Shown piece by piece: positions 1 through 11,300 of a DNA stretch of 64,000 nucleotides. Source of the stretch: Saururus chinensis (taxonomy: Eukaryota > Streptophyta > Magnoliopsida > Piperales > Saururaceae); NCBI GenBank assembly GCA_035235625.1, contig CP141146.1:13758501-13822500 (forward strand). Reading direction: 5' to 3'. A program made the translations under genes and the position numbers. Numbering within the stretch: the first letter of the stretch is position 1; each line of letters starts with the position of its first letter. The notes beneath the pieces are model-generated. The model was given only the letters and a program-made list of their open reading frames with translations. It was not told the DNA's origin and ran no database searches.

Positions 1-275
1 ACGGAATGATGCAACTTTTCTGCAAATTCTTACCTCCCCAGACGTGGAGCTGTTAAAATGGTAATGATCAACCTCACTATGACCTACCTGATGATTAAAA
101 AGATATAAAGAAAATCAATATTGAATATTATCAGATACAATAGGTGAGCCTGTAGAAGAAAAATGTTTGAATTATCTGGATATAGTTATCCAGTTTTCTG
201 AATGGCTTTGGTGGCAACTCCTACCGTGTGGATATCGATTGCCTGATGGAAGGGAGGGATGGGACTGTCGGACAT
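1..275 (-). CDS. Lr10-like receptor kinase, 5' part (exons 1-2), runs off the left edge
   Basis: This is the minus-strand 5' end of a third full-length candidate in the kinase family; the kinase exon lies outside the window. Exon 1 is 275 down to 225: an ATG and 17 codons ending His-Thr, then a GT donor. The intron runs 224-88 and ends in AG. Exon 2 starts at 87 and stays open for 29 codons to the edge. Exon lengths, phases and junctions match copy C (exon 1 51 nt, exon 2 97 nt). The predicted start reads MSDSPIPPFHQAIDIHT, nearly identical to copy C. The reading frame is intact as far as it can be seen. It is transcribed leftwards, away from copies B and C. Whether the kinase exon survives cannot be seen. 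Confidence 0.7.
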
Positions 276-1248
276 GTTTTGCTTCTTCTTGCCGTATTAG
301 ATGATCTAAGATTAGTGCTTCAAGACTTCACTTCCTTCTGAATCGGCTAGTTTGAAGACATCCCAAATAATCTCCATAGCTAAGTTACATGAGACCATGT
401 GATAGACGGAGACTTCACTCTTCACCTTCGGGTTTTAATGACAAAACACAGTTGGTTAGGTAGATTTGTTGGGATGTATATCATTCGTTGAATAGAAGTT
501 AACGAAATAGAATTCAAATAGGTATAAACTAGATCTTTTTTTAACTTTATGTCCACAAAGAAAAAGAATTTTGAGTCTCCTTCAACGTATATGATAATCA
601 CCCAATGAATCTTCTCAACAACCACTACCAACTGGGTTTTTGTTGGACAAAACATGCGGGCCTTAGTGAGCTCTATATGGGCCCAAATGTTATGCCCAAC
701 AAAAACTCAGTTAAGTGGGTTTGTTGGATAGTTTTATTGGGTGTACATCACTATCCGTAAAAGAATTAATTTTTCTCTTTCGCATTCCCCAACCCACTTT
801 ATTACATTTGGCCGGCCTCTATTAAAAAATAAAATTTTTCTTTCCCACTCCTCAACCCAAGTAGAAAGAGACATCCAAGTCATCAATAATGGCTTTTGCT
901 CCGGCTATTACTACTCATCCACAATAACCCCCTAATCATTCTCTTGATTACCATGGCAAGATCTTCACGGCAAGTGTTGGAGGGGCAAAAGTAAGAGGGG
1001 AAAACGGGAGGAGGAAAGGATGGCAGAACAAAGAGGATGGAGATCGGGGAGGATAGGGGAAGACTTGGAGAAGAATACCGGATGGTGGGATGTGGATGAG
1101 ATAGGGTCACATGAGTAGCTTCTTTGCCTTCCCTCGCACTTGGACCTGGGGGGAAAAAGAGGAGTTTGGGTGAGATCTCCTTCCTATCACGTGGCCCCAT
1201 GTGACTCATATGTGGTTGATTAAGCCTTTTATAGAGTGTCAAATTGGC
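276..1248 (-). promoter_or_regulatory. 5' flank of the left-edge kinase gene (inverted relative to B and C)
   Basis: Read on the minus strand, this stretch matches the upstream region of copy C (about 45690-46536) in blocks, including the pyrimidine-rich CATCCGG/TCTCC segment (about 1080-1140 here) and the segment around 745-830. It is therefore presumed promoter and 5' UTR. The short open frame at 883-1242 reflects low-complexity pyrimidine-rich sequence and is not conserved as protein in B or C. Part of 420-720 has no match in C and contains short inverted repeats around 630-650 and 690-710, possibly a degenerate MITE. Similarity stops near 1248, where an LTR begins. Confidence 0.45.
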
Positions 1249-1249
1249 T

Positions 1250-1803
1250 AGAGTTAAAGGAACCTAAGTCGGAAAAAACTCTATTTCGGAATCCTAAACT
1301 AGACAATTATTTCATTAAATGATTGATCATTTCACAGGGCGAATGATTATTCCTTGTTACTATGATGACCGAATCTCAAAGTGATTAATCTCTCAATCAA
1401 CTGATTGATTGCCTCTTAGGTTAGAAAATTTAAAAATCCTTCATTAATGATCGATCCATTCACATAACAAGTTCAAATCTGATCGATCTCTGAACTATTT
1501 TGTTGTGTCTTTTACCATCCCTTTCTAAAATACTAAAAAACACTTCTTAAGATTATTTTAATGAAAACCTAAGTGTTTTGTGCACACGAGTGTGTGTAAA
1601 CTTTACCTTGAAGCATACACTCAATTCAGCTTTCAACCTTGAACTTTTAGAACGTGCCTGTTCTTATTTTTTAAGACGTTCCATTCAAAATTTGACTTGA
1701 TCACATCACTAATCTCATTAGATCCTAAGACACAGCGCTTTGACTTAGTTTTGCGTAACAGAATTAGCCAATTACAATAAAATATGTTCCATATGTTCTA
1801 ACA
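1250..1803 (-). mobile_element. Copia-like LTR fragment
   Basis: Read on the minus strand it begins TGTTAGAACATATGG, a typical Ty1-copia LTR start, and matches about 34300-34845 on the same strand. It is a fossil fragment: the far end is missing and no internal domain is attached. It abuts the kinase relic at 1807 on one side and the left-edge gene's flank on the other, so it sits on a rearrangement junction. Confidence 0.6.
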
Positions 1804-1806
1804 AAC

Positions 1807-1969
1807 ACCACCTAACCCATTTCAATACCTTTTAGCTACTCCAGGTGGGATAACTTGGCAAAGCCACAACACTACCACCACTACTCCTACTACAAATGAT
1901 ACAGATGATAGAGAAGCCACTCCTCTCATGAAGAAGTATGAAATTGAATTGGCTCCCTCAGCTTCATGA
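1807..1969 (+). pseudogene. Kinase C-terminal relic (copy A)
   Basis: Only the last 50 or so codons of a kinase paralog remain. They hold the PNPFQ segment, the TWQSHN motif, a run of threonine codons and the conserved end MKKYEIELAP, with a TGA stop at 1967-1969. The same tail ends copies B and C. Everything 5' of it is gone, replaced by an LTR. The 3' flank continues in register with B and C. The Thr tract is interrupted by DDRE, absent in B and C. It cannot encode a kinase. Confidence 0.85.
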
Positions 1970-2022
1970 CAACATCTTTCTCGTTATTGTTGCAGTAATA
2001 TTTTGTAGTAATATTGTATTTA

Positions 2023-2178
2023 TGATGAGAAGTCTCCCACCCTCCACTTTATCTAGCCCGCCCCTTTAACACAATCGATATATATTCTCCGTCTGTGTAT
2101 ATCGGGCCGGTGGATATCTACTGACTATATAGAAGTGGGGTGGGCTGGATAAGGTGGGGGGTGACAGACTTCTCATCC
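2023..2178. mobile_element. 156-bp MITE with 9-bp target duplication (Mutator-like)
   Basis: The 3' flanks of B and C lack this segment. It is bounded by the direct repeat TTGTATTTA at 2014-2022 and 2179-2187. Its ends are inverted repeats: GATGAGAAGTCT on the left and the complement of AGACTTCTCATC on the right. A 9-bp duplication and short size fit a non-autonomous Mutator-like MITE. It has no coding capacity. Confidence 0.8.
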
Positions 2179-2187
2179 TTGTATTTA

Positions 2188-2914
2188 ACATGTCTATTTC
2201 CCCTTCAACTAATATTTAGTGCCCTCAAAAAAAGAAAAAAAAACTAGCACTTTTTTACTTCTCACCACCTTATGGTCCCCCACTATTTTGGGACAGCCCA
2301 CCCAACACCCCCATGCTTTCTCTTTCCTTTCTTCTCTAGCACTTGTTGTCAGTGTCGACCAATTTTGCCTACACAGCCACCTCTAACCACTACTATCTCC
2401 TCCATCAACCATTATAACAACACTCCTTCTGCCAAACCAAAAAAAACCCCACAATCTAAATCTTCTTATCTAAAATTGTAACTGTGAAATTGACAGATTC
2501 ATTGCATAATCCATGGTAAAACCCACCCAAATATACATCAAAACTAACTCAAGAAAACTAAAAAATTCAAATAAAAAAACCCAAATAAACAAACTCAATG
2601 TCTCATCCAAAATTGTGTCAAAAAGAAGAGATCTCAATTGATATCATCTTGAGAAGCCATGGTATGAAGAGAGGGAAGTGAAAGAGAGAAGGGAAAACCA
2701 AAAATGAAGAAGGAAAGAAAGCAAAGGCTGACAAAGCAGAGGATATTTTAGCTAAACTTGCATAACACAGAAAACCAAGAATAGCCCTTTCAACTATGTA
2801 GAGGAGATTTTTGTTGATGCCAACACCGACATAGACAAAATCCTGTAGAGCTAGTGGCTAGAGTTGTTAGATGGATGGTTTGGGTAAACCAACAAGCGAG
2901 CGTGAGAGAATGGA
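2188..2914 (+). other. Conserved 3' flank of the kinase relic
   Basis: This non-coding stretch matches 26690-27420 (downstream of B) and 48295-49167 (downstream of C), and again 7306-7877. It starts just after the stop-proximal UTR, so the 5' part may be 3' UTR. No open frame is shared among the copies. It ends where an LTR starting TGTAACGCCC is inserted, at the same point as in B. Confidence 0.7.
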
Positions 2915-4165
2915 TGTAACGCCCGAGAATTTTACCTTTACAATTTTACTCAAAAGCTCACACTTATAGACTTACTCAGATTCTTACAAAATGTACTTGG
3001 AATCTAACAAACTCACTCTTACTAAGAATCTTACACTTACTATTGACAACTGAAGCTCATTATTATTTAATCAGCTTGAGCATCGAAGGAAAGGAGTGCC
3101 ACGGGGGTGTCATGTTAACCTCTAGGGAGCACTAGATATAGTGGGTATTTTAAAGGCAAGATACACCTATGCTTATGGGGCACATGATCTAACAGGTAAT
3201 AGCAGATCTATGATACTACTTACCTAAGTGCAAAAACACCCATACTAGGGGCCATACAATGCTAACTAAGGGTGGAAGTCATATAATGCCTCTCTTGGGT
3301 TGAAATCTTGTAGTGTCGACTAAGGGCAAAAACTTATAGCGCTCTTAATAGAACATCAAATGTTTGGGCTTAAATATAGCACCAAGTCAAGACTAACAAA
3401 AAATATAGTGCTCTTAACATAGCATTAGATGATTAGGCTTAAATACAACACAAAGACAACATCCTACAGGATAACACCATGGCTAAATATAAAAAATGTA
3501 CAACCAACTAGTTACCGACCGGCAAAAATAGGGAACTAAGTCCATCGAAACTCTCAGGTCTCAAATTTACAACATTATCATATTAGATTTACTTGCAATT
3601 CAAGTTTGAATTAAGTAAATTATGCAGGTAGAATTGTGCAAGGAATCCCACAGTCTTACAATCTTCCACTAACTTAACCAAAGCTGTTTGTTCCAAAACT
3701 CTAGTCTGTCAGGACCACATACTTCACTTAACTCATCCTTTTCATACCCATAATTCACCACATAATGTATGTTTCCGTATTTATATAATCTATGCCATCC
3801 ACCTTATGGTCAAATCCTCTTACTCGAAAATCAATCATACGAAGCCTCCTTGATCCAACCTCAGTGTTTAAATTCATATTATGTGCATTATGCATGTACA
3901 ATTATGTTGTAAAAACTTACTATCTAGCAATCACCACATGCCGCCACCTCTAAACCTTACATTCGCTTACTCTCTGAACCCCCAAGCTTTTTTATCATTG
4001 TTCAAACACTCCACACAATGCAATCCAAGCCAACAATCTAATAAATCAATACTAAAAAAATATATAGAATAGTATCAATCTAAGAAACCAACAATCTCTA
4101 CTGAGAAGGCAAACAAATCTATAGAGAGACTACATTCTTATTTTGAAGAAATATTCAATTCCTTT
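2915..4165. mobile_element. Partial long LTR (same family as 9006-13488)
   Basis: It begins TGTAACGCCCGAGAATTT and follows the first about 1.9 kb of the solo LTR at 9006 in the same order, for example the TATGCTTATGGGGCACATGAT block at about 3170 against 10050. It is a truncated fossil copy, and a second LTR-like start occurs at 4166. The whole arrangement recurs at 27421-28731. No coding capacity is seen. Confidence 0.65.
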
Positions 4166-5989
4166 TGTGACACCCAAGAATTTTGGAAAACACCTTAATT
4201 CACCTTGTGATTTTTATGGAGATTTTTGGGATTTTTAGTGTAGAAGGAGTCTATTGACGAGTCCCTAGAAATGTTGACGTCAGGAGCAGTTGTCTGTCTA
4301 TAAATTGACAATTGACTTAGAAAGATATCATACTTCACATGGTGGGTTTTTTATTAACCTTTTTATTGACTTCATCTCATTCCTAAGTGAAACCGTAAGC
4401 CAATGGAAGGTGGCTAGAAAATCTGGAAAACATATTTGAGGGGATTTTAGTTTCACCAAGAGGAAGAACACCATTTTGGAGAAGAAAAGTCTGAGGAGGA
4501 GGATTTTAAGTTCCAAGACTGAAGGAATTCGAGGTAGGATTGCTGCGTATCAATAAATCTCAAGTCCTTATGCTTCTAAAAATGTGTACAAGCTGTAGAA
4601 AGTTAGATTTGGTTGAATTATGCATGATTAGGAGTAAAATCATGAATTTTCATGTTTTGACTAGTTAATCTAGTTATGGTTAAATTAAATGTCTTGATAA
4701 TGAAAGAATGATTATAAGACCTTGTGGAGGCATGGGAAGAGAGGAAGAAAAGAGAGGGATTCATTTGATTAAGAAATTAGTCGAGTAGAGATCGATTGTG
4801 GTGATGTCAAAAGGCTGATCCACCTTTAGACCTAGTTGTCGACAAAGGCACGAGACTAAAACTAAATAGGGAAAAGATGGGAGATGAAAGATAAATTCCT
4901 AAGATATGGTTCAATGAAGTAAATAACTATTAGAAAGGGTTGGGACATGGTGCCCTAGTTTAAAATATATATTGATACGCTCTTTGTATTCCATACTTGT
5001 AGAAAACCTAAGTGTCTAGCGCATAAGAAAAACTATAAAAATCACAACAGAAGAGGTTTTTACATGGAAACTTAATATGGAAAAAACCACAAGATACTTT
5101 GTCTAGACCAAATAATGCATTATGTAAATAAAATACAAAGTTACCTATTCAACAAAAGACTCCTTCCTTTCTCTTCGGCTAGTCTCCACACCACTCTAGC
5201 TTGGTAGCACCACCCCGATTTTTGTTCAACTTGATCTTGACTCTCAACAAAGTTTGAACGATCATGATCTTCACAGTAAATTTTAAGATTGAGGTTGTGA
5301 TTGCAGGGCTTATGTTATAAGAATGGGATTTGATTAATAAGTTGGTTGAGCCAACATTTTGAATATATACCAGGAGAAGGGAAACCAATGATAGCAAAAT
5401 TTAAGATTAAATCTCACAACATACAAAGGATTATGGAAGCACAACTTTTGGTTGAGGAAGTTCAAAAATTGGAAGGAGTGAAATACTTCTTAAAGGGATC
5501 AGATGGAGGAATAAGGTTTAGAAATCGGCCATTAATTCTTAATAATGAAGGGTTAAAGTAAGAATTTTTTAAAATTGGTCATCATTCTCATTATACCATC
5601 CACTCAGGAGGAACTAAAACATATAGAGATTTGAAAGAAGGATTTTGGTTGAATGGTATGAAGAAAGATATTGAGAATTTTTTATATAAATGTTTGACTT
5701 GTCAACAAGTGAAAGAAAAACATCAAAGATCAATGGGAACCCTTAATCCCTTCGAGATTCCTGGATGGAAATGGGATAACATAATGATGCATTTTGTTAT
5801 AGGATTGCCCAAAACTCAAAAAAAGATTAATGCTATATGGGTCATGGTTGATAGATTGACCAAATCTGCTCGCTTCCAACCTATAAGATGGACTCAAACA
5901 CCTAAAAGTCTAAAAAAGCTATATATTAAAGAAATTGCAAGGCTACATGGAACACCATTATCTATTATATCGATAGAGTTCCTAGATTT
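4166..5989 (+). mobile_element. Broken Ty3-gypsy element, first copy
   Basis: It starts TGTGACACCCAAGAATTTTG, a gypsy-type LTR start that recurs at 28732 and at 63941. From about 5290 to 5990 it carries pol remnants: a piece resembling the end of RNase H, then the integrase zinc-binding region (the CLTCQQVK motif) and the start of the integrase core. Gag, protease and most of reverse transcriptase are absent. The pol sequence is broken in several places. A copia-like LTR interrupts the integrase region. It is shared with 28732-30555, so it is older than the segmental duplication. Confidence 0.75.
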
Positions 5990-7306
5990 TATAAGAACAT
6001 ATGAATCATATGTCTAGTGTATTGGCTAATTTTATTGTCAAAATTATGTCAAGAAACCATATGTATGCAATGAGTCTTAGAGTCTGATTTGAGATTGTAG
6101 TGATTAAGTCAGATTTGGAATTGACAGACATAAAAAATAGGAGTAGACATGTTTTAATTGATCAAGGTAAAAAACTGAATAATGTGAAGGGTTTTGAAGC
6201 TTATCCAGATCACATTGGCTTACATAGATCACTTGGAAAAGGTTAAAAACTGATTACAAAGGTTTGAGAAAGTTTTAATATAAAAGGGACAAAATTGTCA
6301 AAAAATAGGTAGAATGATTGAACGCTGTAAAATACGAAGGAAAAAATGATTGATCTCTTGTTCATTCAATCTTGTTCAAAATGAAGCCAAGAGTTGTCAA
6401 TCAATCACTCTTACAATCGATCAATCAATTGTAGAATCGTGTACATTAAAAACAGTGATCGATTGATTGTTGTTAATCATTTCAAGAATAGTTTACTTGA
6501 TTTAAGACCGTCTGATTTCTATTTCATTCCTTATTTAAGTACAAGTCCTAAACCGACTTATTGAGTTATTATGAATCATAAAATTGAAGAGAGAAAAACA
6601 TGTAGGAGAAAAGAGAAAGAGGTTTTACACATTTGTTTATCATTTTCCAAAGGAGAATTCACTTGAGCTTTTTATTGAAGATCCATGGTAATTTGTAGAA
6701 GATAGTCCGCAATTGAAGGAGCTAATACACATAATATTCAAAGAACAGTTGCAACATGTCTTCAATGGAAGATTGAAGATTTGCTTAAAGCCAAAGTTAA
6801 GACAACAATAGGTGCTTATTGAAGATTAGAAGGTGACAAAGATAAGGCAAGGAGGAGAAAGTTTCAAGTTCTTCAAGAAGACTTAAAGGTAAGTAACAAC
6901 AATTTAAACAAGAGGAGCTTTTGTTATAGTCTAAACAAGGTTGGTGGTTTGATTGTATCCATATAAAAGTCTTATTTCTAGTGCATTGATTTGGTTTATT
7001 TGGAACTACTGTAGCTTTTTACCCTAGTTGGGGTTTCCACGTAAATTATTGTGTTCATGTGTGGATTGCTTGAATGTTGATTGAAAGATAATTCGAGAGT
7101 GAGATTTTGAGGGAACTTTAAGTATTAATCGTTTCCGCTTAATTTAAAAAAAATTGAGCAATGAGGCTAGAACTCTTAATTTTTACTTGTTAAAAGTACT
7201 TAATTATAAGAGCAATCTAGTGATCCTTTAAATAGATATTTAATTCTCATATTTACATCTACATATTGGAGTAGCATACAAAATGCTATGGGAACGAAAT
7301 TATAAT
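5990..7306 (+). mobile_element. Copia-like solo LTR in gypsy integrase, first copy
   Basis: This about 1.3-kb non-coding block starts GAACATATGAATCATATG and matches 30555-31872 (same orientation) and, inverted, 33560-34845. It contains several GATCGATTGATT-type motifs and a conserved CCTAGTTGGGGTTT segment near 7021-7037. In the second copy it clearly splits the integrase region of a gypsy element, so it is an insertion. The exact ends and target duplication are not resolved. It has no coding capacity. Confidence 0.6.
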
Positions 7307-7877
7307 TTAGTACAATTTAACATGTCTATTTCCCCTTCAACTAATATTTAGTACCCTCAAGAAAAGAAAAAAAAACTAGCACTTTTTTACTTCTTAGTAC
7401 CATATGGTCCCCCACTATTTTGCAACTACCCACTCCAACACCCCCATGATTTTGCTTTCCTTTCTTCTCTGGCGCATGTTGTTGGTGTCGACCAATTATG
7501 CATGCACAGCCACCTCAAACTGCCACAGTTTCCCCATCAACCATTCTAACAACACTCCTTTTGCCCAAAACAAAAAAAAAATCCACAATCTAAATCTTCT
7601 TATCTAAAATTGAATATGTGAAATTGACATGGGAAATAGACAGATTCAGCATAATCCAAGGCAAAACCCTCTCAAATATACACCAAAACTAACCCAAAAA
7701 AACTGAAAAATTCAGATAAAAAAACCCAAATGAACAAACTCAATACATCATCCAAACTTGTATAAAAAAGGAGAGATTTCAATCAATATCATCTTGAGAA
7801 GCCATGGTAAAGAGGGAGAAAATGGTTGTCCACAAGTGGGTCAGGAATAAGGCGTACATTGTCTTATTTGGATTTAC
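7307..7877 (+). other. Second copy of the kinase 3' flank
   Basis: The stretch from 7307 repeats the kinase 3' flank found at 2189-2700, including the poly-A/CTAGCAC junction and the CCCCACTATTTTG segment. The matching place downstream of copy B (31872) instead continues into gypsy integrase. The join at 7306 is therefore a recombination or duplication breakpoint. No gene is seen. Confidence 0.65.
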
Positions 7878-9689
7878 GTCTATGTAACATCCCCGATTTT
7901 TCTGTAATTTTTCTGCATATTTTGCTATTTTTTACAATTTTTTGCAGTTTCTTATTGTATTTTCGATAAAGTATTTGTAATATTTGTGACTGTAAGAGTC
8001 GGGAGTAGTGTTTAGTCGCAGGTCATGGGCCTCGACGCATCCTAGAAATTTTTCGGTGCGAAAATTGGATGAGACAGAGGAGAACTGAAACGGGAAGAAA
8101 GGAAGAGATGGGAAAAAAGAAAAGAAAAAATATATAAAAACCGATCGGTGCGGCTAGCGCGCCCGACCCGATGGGACGAACAATGTGTCCCTCTTCACTG
8201 TGTGAGGCCAGAGGGGCTGCCGGCGCCAGCCTCCGGCTTTGGCCTAGCGCTGCCGCCGCCGCTGCCTCCTTGGCCTGTCCCTACTGGCCGCCGCTGCCTC
8301 TTGATCCCATTTCCCATTTCGGCCCAGTGACCCCCTTTTCAAAATTTTGCCGGATCTGCCGCCGCCTCCGCCTGCATGGCCGCCAGCTCATCACCACAAC
8401 TTCGCCTTGTCCATGACCAACTCCTGACACCTCCATCCTGGCCTCCCCGCCCCTCCTTCGCTACCGTGAGGAAAAACTCCGCCACAGTTTTCTTTATTTG
8501 TTCTGTCTATGTTGCGGCCGCCAACCGCCAACAAATGGCCTTTGGCCCCACCTCGGCCAGGCAGCGACAAGACCACCACTCCCAAACTCGACCTTTGTCT
8601 TCCCTGCCAGTCACCTCTCCTTCCGCCATTTTTCGATTCGGTGAGATCATTTTTTCCCTTCTTTTGGTTCTTTTTGTTCTATCTTTCTTTGGCTGTGAGT
8701 AACCAGAAGAGCTTCGGCTCACTGTCGCTGGCTCCATCTCAAGCCGATGATGGCAGGTAACCACCACTCGTGCATTTTTCCTCTCTTCCACCCCATTGCT
8801 CTACTCAGTTCGAAACACAGTTTCGGTCTAGTAGTGTCGATTCACCACCGCTAGACTCTAGACGAACACCAATTGGTGTCCGTCTAGCTCGCTGTGGTTT
8901 GCAATTATTGGGTCACCACCGTATCCCAAGTCCATCCCCCAGCCCCGTCTGGCCATTTGTGACTCGACAATATGTGTATGTTGCCCTAACTCGGCACATT
9001 GTCACTGTAACGCCCAAGATTTTCATACATTTTCCATAAAATTCACGAAAAATTTTTATTTTTAAATCGGAGTAAAACTGACGAAATCAAAACCCGTATA
9101 AACAGTTTATAATTTAATACATCATACGATTAAACATCGTACCGCCGAATCAAATATCCTCAGGCGTCACTCGAAAACAAACGTACGACTAAATCATCAT
9201 GATCATGGATTTTCAAATACAAATAACTCCCAGGCGTCCCCGAGTACAAGTCCCATAAACAGTCTACTATCTGATCCAAACTAAAAGTCCAGAAGGTATA
9301 AACATTTAAATCTCATCTCACCCAATACATCAGATCGTGGCATCAAATACTCTCATTGAGTCAAATATACTTGAGTCAATGGCGAAACGATCCCCCGCAG
9401 AAACGAGCATCCAACTCCAGGAGCTCTCCAACACAACCTGCAAAAACCTCCCGAACAACGGGGCTAAAAATAGTAGGGTGAGTATTTTCATACTCAGTAG
9501 GAAAATACCCAGTAGGGGAATCCCAAACATTGAACTTGGTAAGTTCATAAAAAAACATGCATCATGCAACTCAACATGAAGCAAACAACGTATAACATAA
9601 TTATGCTCATAAGCATATAATCATGTGTAGTATACCACGAAACCAAACTCATACAAACACCCTTAATCAGGGTCTTACAAACATACTCG

Positions 9690-9935
9690 TACCATCGTAC
9701 GCTAACTCATACAACTTACACGTACTTGTACGATCTTACTCGTACAAACTTACACTTACTCATACGACCTTACTCGTACAGTCTTACACTTATTGTCGTA
9801 CTCATACTCACTCTTACAGTCGTGCTCATACTCACTCTTACAGTCGTGTTCATCCTCATAATCACACGCTTACTCAGAAACGTACATACTCATATTCAGT
9901 CATACAGTCGTACACATACTATCGATCACTGAAGC
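9690..9935. repeat. Degenerate short tandem repeats in the LTR
   Basis: Motifs of the type CTCATACTCACTCTTACAGTCGTG recur with small changes, for example at about 9804-9850, together with TACTCGTACA-type units. This is a low-complexity tandem tract inside the nested LTR and explains the Tyr/Thr/His-rich open frames there. Confidence 0.7.
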
Positions 9936-11141
9936 TCATTACAACTAATAAGCTCTAGCATCGAAAAAGAAAAGAATGTCACTGGGGCATCACCTTAACC
10001 TCCGGGGAGTGACTAGACGCCATGGACTTTTCCGAAGGTAAGGTACACCTATGCTCATGGGGCACAGGATCAAACAGGTAAGAGTAGATCCATGATACTA
10101 CTTACCTGAGCGCGCAAACATACACCCACATAAGGGTTCATACAATTGCCCACACATAAGGGGTCTTATAGTGCCATACAATTGCCCACCATAATGGGTC
10201 TTATAGACCCAGTGCCACTCTTGGGCAGAAACATACAGTGCCTCTCTTGGGCAGAACATACAGTGCCATCTATAGGCAGAAACATACAGAACCCACGAAG
10301 GGCGGAAACTTACAGCGCTCTCAGCAGAGCATCGAACGTCTGGGCTTAATACAGCACACAGACCAAAACAAAGCATACATCGCTCTCAATAGAGCATCAG
10401 ACGTCCGGTGCTCTATATAGCACACAGACAACATCCTGCAGGATAACCACCATGGCAAGACACAAGAAGTGCTCAGCCGACTCATTATCGGCTATCTCAA
10501 ACATGGAACTTAATCCGTCGAACCCTCAGGTCTCAAACTCACAACGCTATCATTAGCTTTCTTATAATTTAAGTTTGAATTAAGTATATTATGCGGTACG
10601 ATTATGCCACACAAACTCAGTCCTCGACTGATCAAACCGAAGCTGAGCCCGATCGAAACCCTAGTTCGTCGGGGCAACATACTTCTCTTACCCATCCAAG
10701 TCACAACATAGCTCACCGTACAAAGATCCTTACGTAATCATACAGCCTCTGCCATCCACCTTACGGTCTAAACATCTTACTTACATCGTCAAACTGAGCT
10801 CCTCATAGTAAATCCCCGTTATCACCCTCTTACTTAGTACCTCACTTATTATTCTTACTTTTTACTTCATAATATGTACGTTATGCTTGTACAATTATGC
10901 ACGCTCTTACTGTCTAACAAACCCTCATAAGGCTCCAAGCCTAAGTCTTCTTACTTACCGAACCCCTTACGTACGCTCCAAACCGATCCGTTCCATTCCT
11001 CGCCTGTCACACTTTCGTCCGCCGTCTTTTGTCACACACTTACACATCCACATCCAGCTTCGTACCAAACCCTTACCACTCTTACCATCCATCGCACATA
11101 CCTCTGCCCACATAGTCCACATATGTAACTTACTCACAATT

Positions 11142-11300
11142 GCTAGCCGTCACTAGCACGTACATCATACACATACGGGACACATTAACATATTCGCTAG
11201 CCGTCACTAGCACGTACATCATACACATACGGGACACATTAACATATTCGCTAGCCATCACTAGCGCATACATCATACACATACGTAAAACATGCTTACA
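11142..11300. repeat. 54-bp tandem repeat, nearly three units
   Basis: The unit beginning GCTAGCCGTCACTAGC recurs at 11142, 11196 and, with changes, 11250. The unit is internal to the LTR and contains the palindromic CTAG...CTAG core. A single-unit relative with CCATCACTAGC occurs at about 35490 in the related partial LTR. Confidence 0.85.

Noticed and set aside
883-1242. 119-codon minus-strand frame as an additional exon of the left-edge kinase
   Set aside because: The homologous segments upstream of B and C do not keep the frame, and exon 1 with a good donor lies downstream of it at 225-275.
8148-9039. Series of open frames after a TATA-like site
   Set aside because: The region is the GC-rich transcribed part of a solo LTR; no domain, and the frames overlap on both strands.
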